Source: Deltaproteobacteria bacterium
GTDB lineage: Bacteria; Lernaellota; Lernaellaia; JACKCT01
NCBI GenBank assembly: GCA_027493875.1
Contig: JAOSJX010000002.1
Span: forward strand, 1-64,000
Direction: 5' to 3'
Length of the DNA stretch: 64,000 bases
Shown: piece after piece, positions 9,876-20,094 of the stretch
How positions within the stretch are numbered: position 1 is the first letter of the stretch
Layout: every line of letters begins with the position of its first letter
Position numbers and translations under genes: made by a program
The notes under the pieces: model-generated
Told to the model about the DNA's origin: nothing
The model's database searches: none
What the model saw: the letters and a program-made list of their open reading frames with translations, nothing else

Positions 9876-10362
9876 CATCAGGTGGGCGCGGTCGACAGTT
9901 TTCAGTCAACAGTTATTGAGATTTGCATAATTAATGGCACGGTGATTTTCCATCAGGGCTTCCGCGGTGCCGGCCCCTTCGGGGGCTTCTCGATCTTCTT
10001 CGCGCTTTTCCCCAGGGCTCACCAGCCTTCGCTAAAGCTACGGCGTGGCAGGCGCCGCGGGCTACTCCCCGTCGCCGCGCAAGCGGGGCTCGCGTTCGAT
10101 CGGCGATCACGCCTCGGGGGGACGAAACGCCCGAAGGGCGTGACAGGGAATAGCCAGGCGCGTCAGCGCCTGGGATCGGATCGAAGAACAAAACAGCCCC
10201 GAAGGGGCCGGCACCGGATCGCCGCCGCGCGGATAGGATAGCGCGACGCCGGGTCGAAGCATTATTAATACAGAGGCCTATAACAGCATTCTCCGGCGTC
10301 GCGGCCGTTTTCGTCCGTGCGAGCTTTCGACTTTCGACTTTGAACTTTGAACCGTCAACCAA
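9876..10362 (-). repeat. Composite intergenic repeat, copy 1, apparently interrupted by a palindromic cassette (~9936-10258)
   Basis: Shares GTTCAAAGTCGA-AGTCGA...CACGGACGRAARCSGCCGCGACGCYGGAGAATGC and ACYGTYGACTGAAAACYGTCGACCGC with 25227-25345; interior bounded by GCATAATTAAT (9925-9935) and GCATTATTAAT (10259-10269). Confidence 0.7.
9966..10215. repeat. REP-like palindromic cassette with near-perfect terminal inverted repeats
   Basis: GGTGCCGGCCCCTTCGGGGGC (9966-9986) and GCCCCGAAGGGGCCGGCACC (10196-10215); internal hairpins CGCCCGAAGGGCG and CCAGGCGCGTCAGCGCCTGG. Confidence 0.75.
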
Positions 10363-10448
10363 GCCTCGCCGAGGACGCGCTTACGTTATTCGGGGTGTCA
10401 AGGAAATTGTGGCGTTTATCCGGCAATAATGATACCGATCCGCATTCG

Positions 10449-12448
10449 ATGGGGCGTTTTCGTGTTGGACGATTGCGTTTGACGCATTTTGCGGCGGCGG
10501 CGCTGATCTGGGCCGCCGTTTCGTCGTGCGTCGGCGATGGGCGGGAATTTATTCCGGCGCGCGAACCGCGCGTCGCGCTATCGCAGAGCGGCGCCGTTTG
10601 GGCGCTTCCCGAGCCGGGATGGGACGCCCTGACGTTTCTCGACGCGCTCCCCCTGGAGCGTCGCTTTGGAACGCACGCGGCAGTTCTCCAGCCACGACCC
10701 GACGGGCGGCAACAACGACGGCTTCGTTTTCGGAACGGAACTCTACAAAGACGAAAACGGCGAATACGTCATCTTCGACGAGTACGGGCCGGGGTGCGTC
10801 TGGCGGATGTGGTTCACCGGTCCGACGTCGTGGCTCTCGCGCCTGCGCCTTTACGTGGACGACATGAGTAAGCCGGCCGTGGACCGCCGTTTCGTGCAAT
10901 ACTTTTCCGGCCTCCACGATCCCTTTCGCTATCCGCTCGCTGCAGTTCATTCACAAGAGCAGCGGCGGATTCGTCTCTTACGTTCCCATCCCCTTTCGTC
11001 ATCGCGCCAAGATCACGATGTCGATGAAGCCCGAGTTCTACCACGTGACCTATTCGCGGTACGACGCCGACCGCCGCGTGACGTCGTTCACCGGAAGCGA
11101 GGATCCCCGCCCCGCCCTTGCGCTCATGGCGGAGGAGCGCCTCGGCGCCGATCCCAAACGTTTCGCGGCCGACCGCTTCGACGAGACGACGGCGACCGTC
11201 GCGCCCGGAGCCCGTGAGACGTTATGGTCCGCCGCGGGCGCGGGCGCCGTGTGGTCCATCGAGTTGATGCCGGAGGCCGCCCCAGGCGACGCCCTCGACA
11301 ACGCGCGGCTTCGCATTTTTTGGGACGGAGAGGAACAACCCGCCGTTGACGCGCCGTTTCCGGATTTCTTCGGATCGGATCGGGTCGAGAACTCACCGAA
11401 GGCGCTGATGATGGGCCGGGACGGCGGCCGCTTCTACGCGTTCTGGCCGATGCCGTTCCGGCAAAGCGCGCGCGTCGAGATCGAGAACCGATCGGACACG
11501 CCCATCACGATTCAGGCGCGGTTCGGTCTCGTGGACCGCGCTTATCCCGAAACCGCGGGCTACTTCCGCGCGCGATTCCGCGAGGCGCAAACGGCCGCCG
11601 GGGGCGATTATTTGCTAATGGCCGACGAAGGCGCCGGGCACGTCGCCGGCACGGTGCTGACGATGCGCTCCACGGCGGGATCGAGTTACATGGAAGGCGA
11701 CGAACGGATTTACACGGACGCGAGCCTGACGCCGCAAATCCAAGGCACCGGCACCGAGGACTACTTCAACGGCGGCTGGTATTTCCTCCTCGGTCCTTTC
11801 AGCCGCGCGCTCCACGGCGCCACGGCCTACGAACAGAACGGGAAAGAGGGCTATTCCTCCTGTTACCGCCTGCACCTGTCCGACGTCATTCCCTACGCGG
11901 CGGGCCTGCGCTTCGGCATCGAGCACGACTATCAAAACGCCCTGCCCGGCGACCGCTACCGCAGCCTCGTGTTTTATTACGCGTACCCTCGCCTCGCGGC
12001 GCGGCGCACGGACCAACTGGACGTGGGCGATCCCGAGAGCGAAGCCGCGCACTCCTACCGGGCCGCGAAAAGCGATCCGATCCCGCCCCTGACGGCCCGC
12101 TACGAGGGCGATTTCGACGACGTGGATCGCACCGACCGGGGTGACGCGGTCACCGGCATGACGCGCTTTACGATGAAGGTGGCTCCCGACAACGAGGGCG
12201 TCATTTTGCGGCGGCGTTTGGATCAGTCTCGCGGGCGCCAGACGGCGCGCGTTTTTGTGGACGGCCGGGAAGCCGGCGTTTGGTACGACGCCGCGCAAAA
12301 CGCGTCCAAGCGTTTCGCCGACAGCGATTTCCTTCTACCGCGCTGGTCTACGGTCGACGAGGATTCGATATTGATCCGCCTCGAACCCGAGGGCGGCGTC
12401 CCCTTCACGCAATTCCGCGTCGAGGCGTGGTCGATCGTGAGGAAGTAG
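10449..12448 (+). CDS. DUF2961-family secreted protein, lipoprotein (frameshifts near 10655 and 10940)
   Basis: ORFs 10347..10871, 10666..11217, 11018..12448; GFVFGTELYKDENGEYVIFDEYGPGCVWRMWFTG and TPQIQGTGTEDYFNGGWYF. Confidence 0.7.
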
Positions 12449-12495
12449 CGGTGGGAATGGGGAGCGCTTTTTTCACCGCAGAGGACGCAGAGGAG

Positions 12496-12573
12496 GAAGC
12501 AGGCGGCAGGCTACAGGCGGCAGGGGCCGGCGGCAGGGAACAGGAGACGGGCGGCGGGAGGCGGGTTATCGGG
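12496..12573. repeat. Degenerate 7-nt-period tandem array (GCGGCAG-like)
   Basis: GAAGCAG/GCGGCAG/GCTACAG/GCGGCAG/.../GGAACAG/GAGACGG/GCGGCGG/GAGGCGG. Confidence 0.75.
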
Positions 12574-12589
12574 GGTGCGGCGCCGGGGA

Positions 12590-14281
12590 TTATTTTTCGA
12601 ACGGCGAGGCGGGAACCTGCACGGTGCCGCTCGAATAGCGGCTCATGAAATCGAGCACCTCGTCGAAGAACGGATTGCGGCCCTTTTTACCGAACACGGG
12701 GTCCATATGATCCCAGTTTTGGATGTAGGTGATTTCGTATCCGTATTCCGTGCGCGGTAAATCCTGCTCGCGCACCGGCGGCAGGCGGTCGCGGTATTCC
12801 TCGTAGAAGTCGGTCTGGGAGATGAGGTGCGTTCCGAAGGCGAGGACCGGGGCGTCCATCGCAGAGGTTTTGATCGTGAAGCTATTTCTCCCGCCACGTG
12901 CCGACGGTTTCCAATTGGTCCGCCGCCGCCATGTCGAGGCCGATGCGCGCGCTGTAGTACGGATCGACCGCGTTGGAAGGGCCGAAGTACACCGAGTGCA
13001 GCAGGTCCTGCACGTCCGCGGACTCTTCCGGATCGACCTCGTCATAATTCAGCCAGTGGTACAGATGATTTTCGTCGGTCGGATAAACGCCGCCCGCGTC
13101 AACGGCCGTCGGGCCGGCCAGTTTCCCCATGTTCGCGCGGACGATGCTGACCGGGCCGGACTCCTGGTCGAGAACGAATCCCGCGAACGCCTCATTGGTC
13201 AGCGTGACGTCGAGGCCGCGAAAGAGGCTCGGCAGGAAGAGCGTGAGCGGCCCCTTGTTGCGGAAAATGCCGTCGGGCCCCAACTCCGGGTCGTTCGGAT
13301 CGCCGAAGCCTTCCGCGGACGCCATCACGAGAATTTCCATGAAGGTGTAAATGTACGGGCCGAAGGGCGGAAAGGTCACGAAGCGCGGCGCGACGCCCTC
13401 GCGCATGAGCTGAATCTGGCGCGTGTACGAGTGATCGGTCATCCACGGGCGGTAGCGTCCCTCGCCGTCGATGAAGACCAAGCCGGCGAGCTCGTCGGCG
13501 CCGAGCATGCCGTCCTCGAACTGATAGGCGGCGAAGGCGCGCGTAAAGATGACGCCGCGCGAATGGCCGCCGAGAAAGACCGTGGCCTGCCGCTGCTCTT
13601 TCGGCACCTCGTGAATGAGGCGGCGCAGGTCGTGCATTTCGAGGTCGAGCGTCCATTCGCTCATGAACGCCGATTCCTCGTCGAACGCGTCGAGAAATCC
13701 GGCGAACCTTTTGCCGTTCACTTTTTTCCGCGGTAGTAATATTTGTAGGCGAGGCGCGGATCGCCGGCCTCTTCCGCGGCGTAGAATCCGTGGAGATCCT
13801 CGAGCAGATGGTGGCGCCGATCGACCACCCACACCTCGACGCCGCCCTCCGACATCTCGACGAGGCTCTTGGCGGTGTAAACCAGCGAGTTTGCGCCGAC
13901 CGTGAATCCCGGCAGGAGAATCAGCACCGCGTGCACCGGCCTCGGCGGATCGTCGAGCGTGTCCGCGCGGAAGCGGTAGTACGGTATTTTATTGTATTCC
14001 TTCGGGGTGTTCGTGCCGGTCAGCGGATTTTTCGCGGGGACGCCGCCGTCCAGGTAGCGGTATTCCCAGGTGACGGGAAAGGAGGGCACGTCGTCATCGG
14101 CGTCGTCGTCGGTTCCGGCGTCGTCGTCCGGCGCGTCATCGTCGCCGTCCTCCGGGCCGTCGTCGCCGTCGACGGCGCCGTCGTCGGATGCGTCGTCCGG
14201 ATTGCAGACGCACGCCGCGGAACCGGCCAGAAGAAACGCCGCCATCGCGAGGAGAAAAAATCGAGCCTTCATGCGTGCCAT
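12590..14281 (-). CDS. Alpha/beta-hydrolase-like lipoprotein with Asp-rich linker (frameshifts near 12885 and 13730)
   Basis: ORFs 13718..14281, 12882..13832, 12590..13045; LLPGFTVGANS and VFLGGHSRGVIFTRAF (GHSRG); AACVCNPDDASDD lipobox. Confidence 0.65.
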
Positions 14282-14397
14282 CCCGTCGTCATCGAAAATT
14301 AAAATGAATCAATGCGTTCGAATGCGTCATTTTTAACATACCGGATCATCGTTGGAAAGCCCGAAAATCTTCGGAAAAAAAGATTTTCCTTTATTTT

Positions 14398-16737
14398 TCA
14401 GTGCCTTAGCGGACGCATCCCTGCGCCGCCTCGAGAAAGGGCGCGGTCCTCGCCGTCGAGCGTTCCGGAGCCGTCCAGGTCGGCGCCGTCGCAATAGCCG
14501 TTGCCCGGCGAGCACGCGGCGCCGTCGCCGTAGAGTGTCCACGCGGTGTCGAACAGCGTCGTGTCGTCGGCGTTCACGGCGCCGCCATCGTCCATGTCCG
14601 CCGCGACGCACCCCCGCGCCGCCCACGCACAATCGAGCGTTTCCGGCGCCATCGCGCACAGGGCCGCCTCGTTCCACAACCGGATCGATCCGAACCAGAC
14701 GTGCCGCGGATTCTCGACGGGAATCCACGTGTCCTCCGGCCCGATCGCTTCGTATCCGCCGCCCGACCGGCGCACCGGCACCGTCTGGCCGAAGCGGTCC
14801 GTGTAGCGGTCCTGAATCCACTGCTCCTTCGTGGCGAGTTTCGTGAAGATCTCGGATTCGATTTCCGGGTCGGTCAGCAGCGCCCAGGGCGCCGTGTTGC
14901 CCATGTCTTTTCGGGTTTCGATCCACGCGGTGCGCTGGTCGCCGAGATCGAATCCGCCGAAATGCTCGAGGGGCGCGTCGATGTCGAACATGCGCGCGTA
15001 GGTCGCGCCCATGTAGAGCATCTCGTCCGCGCTCGCGAGGACGGCGTCGAGCGCGCCGCCGGCCGCGGCCGCGACGGCCTCGTTGGCCGCCGCCGCGTAG
15101 ACGAGGTCGGCGAATATTTGCTGCATCCGCACCAGATTCCGCAGGTTCGCGCGCGATTCGGCGTAGAGCGGGCCGTCGCCGACGATCTCGGCGTAGTAGC
15201 ACAGGCCGACCGCGCCGAGTTCGAGTTCGACGAAATCGTCCATCATGCCGCCGAGCAGGTCGGGGATCAGATCCGGCGCGATGCGCGAGATGAGATCGGC
15301 GACGTCGTACCAGGGCACGCCGAATACCTCGAGACGCAAAATGTCGCGCCACGTGAGGCCGAAGAACGCGTCGTCCACGCTCTTGCACGTGAAGTCCGGC
15401 GCGGGAAGCGCGATGCCGAGAAGGTCGAACAGATAGGCGATCGCCGAATGCTCGATGGCGCCGGGCAGCGGAATTTCCGGGACGGGCGACGAGAGCCCGT
15501 CCTCGGACAGCGCCTGGGCGAGGTAGGCCATCGGGCAGGACGCGAGGCTGCCGAGGTCCTGCCATTCCGTGGTGCCGTCGGGACGCACCTGGCCGGCGGG
15601 CGTCAGCGTCGCGTAGCCGTGATGCTCGTCCACCGTCATCAAGATGTTGCCGTTGGCGACGGTCGTGTCTCCGACGCGCCGGCCGGCGTCCGCGGCATGT
15701 TGCGCGGCCAGGGCGAGATCGGCGGGAAGACCGGGCGTTTGCGCGGCGTCGAGCGCCGCGAGATAGCCCATGACGTAGTCGGTGAAATTATCGCGCGAAT
15801 TGTGGTTGCCCCAGAACGCACCCGTCCAATCGCCCTGCTTCGCGATCATCCACGACGAGCAGCAGTTCGAGATGCGCAGATAATTCGGGAGCTCGTCAAA
15901 GACGAAGGTGATCGCGTATTCGCCGAGTTCGTTGATCGGTTTGAAGCTGAAATAATACTCCTCCGGATCTTCGCGGTACGTGATGACAACGCCGTCGAAG
16001 AACGTGTCGAGAATTTCCTGCTCCAGCGGCGCCGGATACGTTACGGGCGGAGTCACCGGCGCGCCGTTGTGCGTTCGGGTGATCTCGTCGGCGACGCCGT
16101 CGAGCACGAGCGTCCAACCGGGCAGCGCCTCGCGCACCGTCAGGCCGTCGTGGCCGGTGACGCGCTCGCTGAAAACGAGGCCCTCGAAGAGGCGGATCAG
16201 CGTGAGTTCGAGATCGCGGCCGCCGATCGCTTTATAAAGGTTCCACGCGGTGAACGCGGACATGCCGATGGGATTGTTGTCGTTCGGGCCGGGCACGATT
16301 TCGTATTCGTCCCCGTCGCGGGCGATGTAGTATTTTCCGATCGTTGTGCCGAACGCGGCGTCGCCCGCGAGGCCGAACCGGTTGTAGCTGAGAAGCGTGC
16401 GCGCGGTGCGTTCCCGGTAGAACAAACGGAACGCGTCGGCTTTGGCGTCGGGATTGGGATCGGGCGGCCAATCCGGATCCGTGTCGTCGTCGGCGTCGTC
16501 GTCAACGTCGTCGTCGATATCGTCATCCGACGTGTCGTCGTCCGGAACATCGGTATCGTCGTCCGGCCAATCCGGGTGATCGAAGTCGTCGGTGTCGTCG
16601 TCATCGTCCGGCGCGGCGTCGTCATCGTCGTCCTCGGGAGCCGGTGTTCCGGCATCGTCATCGTCATCGTCGCCGCAGGCGGTCAAGCAGAAGAAGGCCA
16701 CCAGGATCGCCACGAATATCACCCTCGAATATCTCAT
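14398..16737 (-). CDS. Large secreted lipoprotein with long Asp-rich linker and dockerin-like C-terminus
   Basis: MRYSRVIFVAILVAFFCLTACGDDDDDDAGTPAPEDDDDDAAPDDDDD; C-terminal VAADMDDGGAVNADDTTLFDTAWTLYGD...CDGADLDGSGTLDGEDRAL resembles paired dockerin/EF-hand loops. Confidence 0.65.
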   Translation of the reverse strand: MRYSRVIFVAILVAFFCLTACGDDDDDDAGTPAPEDDDDDAAPDDDDDTDDFDHPDWPDDDTDVPDDDTSDDDIDDDVDDDADDDTDPDWPPDPNPDAKADAFRLFYRERTARTLLSYNRFGLAGDAAFGTTIGKYYIARDGDEYEIVPGPNDNNPIGMSAFTAWNLYKAIGGRDLELTLIRLFEGLVFSERVTGHDGLTVREALPGWTLVLDGVADEITRTHNGAPVTPPVTYPAPLEQEILDTFFDGVVITYREDPEEYYFSFKPINELGEYAITFVFDELPNYLRISNCCSSWMIAKQGDWTGAFWGNHNSRDNFTDYVMGYLAALDAAQTPGLPADLALAAQHAADAGRRVGDTTVANGNILMTVDEHHGYATLTPAGQVRPDGTTEWQDLGSLASCPMAYLAQALSEDGLSSPVPEIPLPGAIEHSAIAYLFDLLGIALPAPDFTCKSVDDAFFGLTWRDILRLEVFGVPWYDVADLISRIAPDLIPDLLGGMMDDFVELELGAVGLCYYAEIVGDGPLYAESRANLRNLVRMQQIFADLVYAAAANEAVAAAAGGALDAVLASADEMLYMGATYARMFDIDAPLEHFGGFDLGDQRTAWIETRKDMGNTAPWALLTDPEIESEIFTKLATKEQWIQDRYTDRFGQTVPVRRSGGGYEAIGPEDTWIPVENPRHVWFGSIRLWNEAALCAMAPETLDCAWAARGCVAADMDDGGAVNADDTTLFDTAWTLYGDGAACSPGNGYCDGADLDGSGTLDGEDRALSRGGAGMRPLRH

Positions 16738-16750
16738 CGTCCAACTCCGG

Positions 16751-17821
16751 TTATTCTTCGAACGCCGTGCGCACGACGCGGAAGCCGTTGTCCTCATCCA
16801 AACGATCGGACGCACCGAAGCGGCGGTAGGCGACGCGGCAATCCACCGCGCTGGCAAACATGGCGCCGCCGCGGTAGGGATGCCATTCGTGACCGCCTCC
16901 GCCGACGGGGTCCGTGACCGGATCGGCGGTGTAGTAGGCCTCGTGTTCCTGATCGGTGTTCCAGCCGTCCCAGACCCATTCCCAGATGTTGCCGAGCGCG
17001 TCGTACACGCCGAAGGCGTTGGGATCGAGCAACCCGACGCCGTGCTGATGGATGGCGGCGTTGCCGCAGTACCAAGCGATTTGCGGCAACAGCGGATCGG
17101 CGCAATCCGTGTCGGTGATGTCGCCGTTGTAGAAGGCGGTCGCCGTTCCGGCGCGCGCCATGAATTCCCACTCGGCCTCGGTGGGGAGGCGGAATCCGTC
17201 GCACTCCCATTCCCATTCAAATCCGCCGCCGGCTTCGGTGTAGCACGGCGTGTAGCCGAACAACTCCGAGAGCTCGTTGCAAAACTCCGCGGCGCGCGTC
17301 CAACTGACGGAGCCGACGGGATACTGTTCGGCGCATTCCCACTGGTAGATATCGATTTCGCCGGCCACCGCCTTGTAGAGCGATTGCGTGATTTCGTACT
17401 TGGCCGCATAGAAGGGCCGCGTGAGCGTCACCTCGTGCTGAACCTCCAGAGGGTCGCGCCCGAGCTCCTCCTCCGGGCTTCCCATCATGAAAACGCCCGC
17501 GGGTATCAGCACGACCTCGGGCTCGATGAGCGCGCCGACGATCTCGGGGCAGTATTCGTCATCATCGCCGGTTGTATCGTCGTCCGCGGTGTCGTCGTCC
17601 GACGTATCGTCGTCGCCGGTATCGTCGTCGGATACGTCGTCGTCATCGCCCGCATCGTCGTCCGGCGACGCGTCGTCATCGGCGACCGTGTCATCGTCGG
17701 GGGCCGCCGAGTCGTCGTCGCCCTCCCCCGCGGGATCGTTCGTCGCGTCGCCGCCGCAATTGAGCGCCGAGCCGGTCAGAAGCAAACAAGACGCCAAGAG
17801 AAAGAAGGAGAATCGCTTCAT
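16751..17821 (-). CDS. SUMF1/formylglycine-generating-enzyme-fold lipoprotein with Asp-rich linker
   Basis: VVLIPAGVFMMGSPEEELGRDPLEVQHEVTLTRPFYAAKYEITQSLYKAV; RLPTEAEWEFMARAGT; LNCGGDATND lipobox. Confidence 0.85.
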   Translation of the reverse strand: MKRFSFFLLASCLLLTGSALNCGGDATNDPAGEGDDDSAAPDDDTVADDDASPDDDAGDDDDVSDDDTGDDDTSDDDTADDDTTGDDDEYCPEIVGALIEPEVVLIPAGVFMMGSPEEELGRDPLEVQHEVTLTRPFYAAKYEITQSLYKAVAGEIDIYQWECAEQYPVGSVSWTRAAEFCNELSELFGYTPCYTEAGGGFEWEWECDGFRLPTEAEWEFMARAGTATAFYNGDITDTDCADPLLPQIAWYCGNAAIHQHGVGLLDPNAFGVYDALGNIWEWVWDGWNTDQEHEAYYTADPVTDPVGGGGHEWHPYRGGAMFASAVDCRVAYRRFGASDRLDEDNGFRVVRTAFEE

Positions 17822-17844
17822 AAAATTTCCATTCGACGGACAAA

Positions 17845-17869
17845 GGGCCCGGCGGACGCCGCCGGGCCC
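17845..17869 (-). terminator. Intergenic hairpin, candidate terminator
   Basis: GGGCCCGGCGG-ACG-CCGCCGGGCCC perfect 11-bp stem, followed by TTTG on the minus strand, downstream of the minus gene ending at 17898. Confidence 0.5.
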
Positions 17870-17897
17870 TGCATCATCGCCCGAACAGGCTTTGATC

Positions 17898-19957
17898 TCA
17901 ACTGCAACCGCAGCAGCCGCCGGTCACCTCGCCTTTTCCGGGTTCTTCCTCGATGCCGGGCTCTTCGCCGTCGTCATCGTCGCCGAATTCCGGGTCGTCG
18001 CCGTCGTCGTCATCGACGTCCGGCGCGTCCCAACAGGCGTCCGACGTTTCGTCGCACTCCTCATTGTCGTCGCACGGATTGCCGCTGCTGTAGCACTGCT
18101 CGAAGGCTTCGTTACAAAGCTCTTCGCCGTTGCAGTACAGCCCGTCGTCCTCGCAGGGAAGCGGGCCCTGGTCGCATTCGTGCGTCTGTTCGTTGCACGT
18201 CTCCTCGCCGTCGCAGAACTCTTCGTCGGCGCAAGGATTTCCGGAATGATCGCACAGGCCCGTCGTCTCGTTACAGGTTTCCGAGCCGTTGCAGAAAATC
18301 CCGTCGTCGGCGCAAGGATCGCCGGAATGCGTGCACTGGTCGAGAAATTCGTTGCAGGCTTCGAAGCCGTTGCAGAAATTTCCGTCGTCGCCGCAGGGCG
18401 GCATGCCGGACTGGCAGAGGAAATTCTCGCAGGTCTCCACGCCGTTGCAGAACTGGCCGTCGTCGCAATGCGCGTCGATGCTGCACGAACACAGGATCTT
18501 GTAGTCGACGGAGCCCGCGGCGTCGGAAACGCTTCCGCCGCCGACTTCTTTGGCGCCGATCATCTGCGCGATGTTGGTGCCGTCGAGGTACTGCGCCTCG
18601 CAGACGAGCGGGTCCGCGGTGAAGTGCACTTCGATCGTGAAGCTCGCGTCGGGGCGAGGTTCTGCCCGTAGGAAACGGTCAGGTCCGACCAGTCGATGGT
18701 GCCGTCGTCGACGTTGTTGTTGGACGCGGGATTTGAATAGAGGTATGCGAGTTGGTTCGTGTCGTACGTATCCCGGACCGGGAGGATGTCGATCGCGGTC
18801 GAGCCGATGTTGGAGACGGTGATCCGGAAGATCGCTTCCTGGCCGGCGCCGATATCGCCGGTGGGATGGGAAATCAGTTCCTTCGTGAGGTTGCTGCCGT
18901 ACGACACGTAGGTCACCTCGACGTCGGTCGGGCTGCAATACGGATTGCACGCATCGGACGCCAGGTCCTGCCGGGACCGTTCCTGCAACGTGGTCTGGTC
19001 ATAGGCGCGGATGCTGGGCGGTTTCCACCCGGCGGAGAAATAGCGGCCGACGGAGACGTAAACGAGGTTTTCGTCCGAGTTGACCGCCACGCCGCGGCCG
19101 TCGTCCCCGAGGTTGATTTTGTTTTCCACGCCGCTGCCCGTGTTGTATTTCAACAGGTAGTTGTGTCCGTCCGCCTCCGGCGGATCGTCGCTGCAATGCG
19201 CGCAAATCGACGCGGTGAACACGACCGGCGTTCCGGTTTTGTTTTCGACGGCGAGTCCCTGCGCGACCTCGGACTGCGTGAACGATCCGACCTGCGCGTG
19301 GGTGTCGATGTTGTACCAGCGGATGGTTTCCGTTCCGTCGGTGACGAAAATGACGTCCTGGCCGCCGACGTTGGGGACGACGTCGATGTCGTACGCGCCG
19401 TTTCCCGTGGGCAGGAGCCAATGACCGACCGAGCCGAAGTTCTGCGTATCGTAGACGAAGATATCCAGTTCGGTCCGGTCCACGACGAAAAGTTGTCCGC
19501 GCTCCTCCAACACGTCGATGCCCGCGATGTTGTCGGTGCCGGCCAACGTGATGGTCCCGAGCGGCGTGGCGTCACGCGCTCCGAACGCATCCACTTTGTT
19601 GCTCGCTTCGTAGCTGACGAACAGATGTTCGTAGGTGGGGTCGATCGCGAGTCCGACGGCACCCCAAGCGCGATTCGTGGGCCGAAACTCATCCGCCGAC
19701 AAAAGCTGATCGCCGTTGATCGCGTAGACCATGATCGGATAGTTGGTCCGGAAGATGGAGTCGATGGCGCCGATCACGAACAACGTGCGCGGCGGAGGGT
19801 TTTGTTGCGCCGCGGCCGGTGCGGCGAACACGATCAGTCCGAGAAACATCGCGACGATTTTGAGAGCCGATAATGTACGTCGTTGAGACCGGATCACCGT
19901 CCCGACTCCTTCCCGCCGGCAAGACCCATCAAAGCCTTCGAGGCGATTTATGAGCAT
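17898..19957 (-). CDS. Secreted beta-propeller-like protein with Cys-rich CNGxExC repeats and C-terminal Cys motif (frameshift near 18660)
   Basis: ORFs 18560..19957 and 17898..18950; repeats CDDGQFCNGVETC/CGDDGNFCNGFEAC/CADDGIFCNGSETC/CEDDGLYCNGEELC; ends VTGGCCGCS. Confidence 0.65.
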
Positions 19958-20094
19958 TGCGCGATCCTAGATACAAAAAATGCGGCTCCGAGAGCGCCGC
20001 TGCCTTTATTCGCATGCGCGATTCATTATATCATTCCCCGTTCCAGTGACAACGGCCACGCACCGGCCGCCATTCTTTTTTTGAGGGTAGTTCG

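Noticed and set aside
9549-10241. ORF 9549..10241 (+) containing MVEVARVEPSSCGRSPI
   Set aside because: Translation of the tRNA-like sequence, inverted repeat and palindromic cassette; a typical spurious ORF over structured non-coding DNA.
9931-10362. ORF 9931..10362 (-)
   Set aside because: Spans the composite repeat and palindromic cassette; similarity of RTKTAATPENAV to RTEAAATLENAV at 25 kb reflects DNA repeat identity, not a protein family.
14701-16917. 738-aa plus-strand ORF opposite the 14398-16737 lipoprotein
   Set aside because: Arg/Val-rich antisense shadow with low-complexity VVVGVVVNVVVDIVI produced by the antisense of the Asp tract.
16751-17821. SUMF1-like protein as the activating FGE for the nearby CCPSR sulfatase
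   Set aside because: It is an exported lipoprotein with an Asp linker and I cannot confirm the catalytic Cys pair; adjacency alone is insufficient.
18050-18440. Possible CRISPR-like periodicity in the Cys-rich gene
   Set aside because: Periodic DNA reflects protein repeats (CNGxExC), coding and degenerate.
16592-18622. 676-aa plus-strand ORF
   Set aside because: Antisense translation of the SUMF1-like gene and Cys-rich protein; Arg-rich low complexity with no domain.
17487-18671. Ser-rich ORFs (SSSDTSSSSPASSSGDASSS) suggestive of a mucin-like protein
   Set aside because: They are antisense reads of the GAC/GAT tract encoding Asp-rich linkers.
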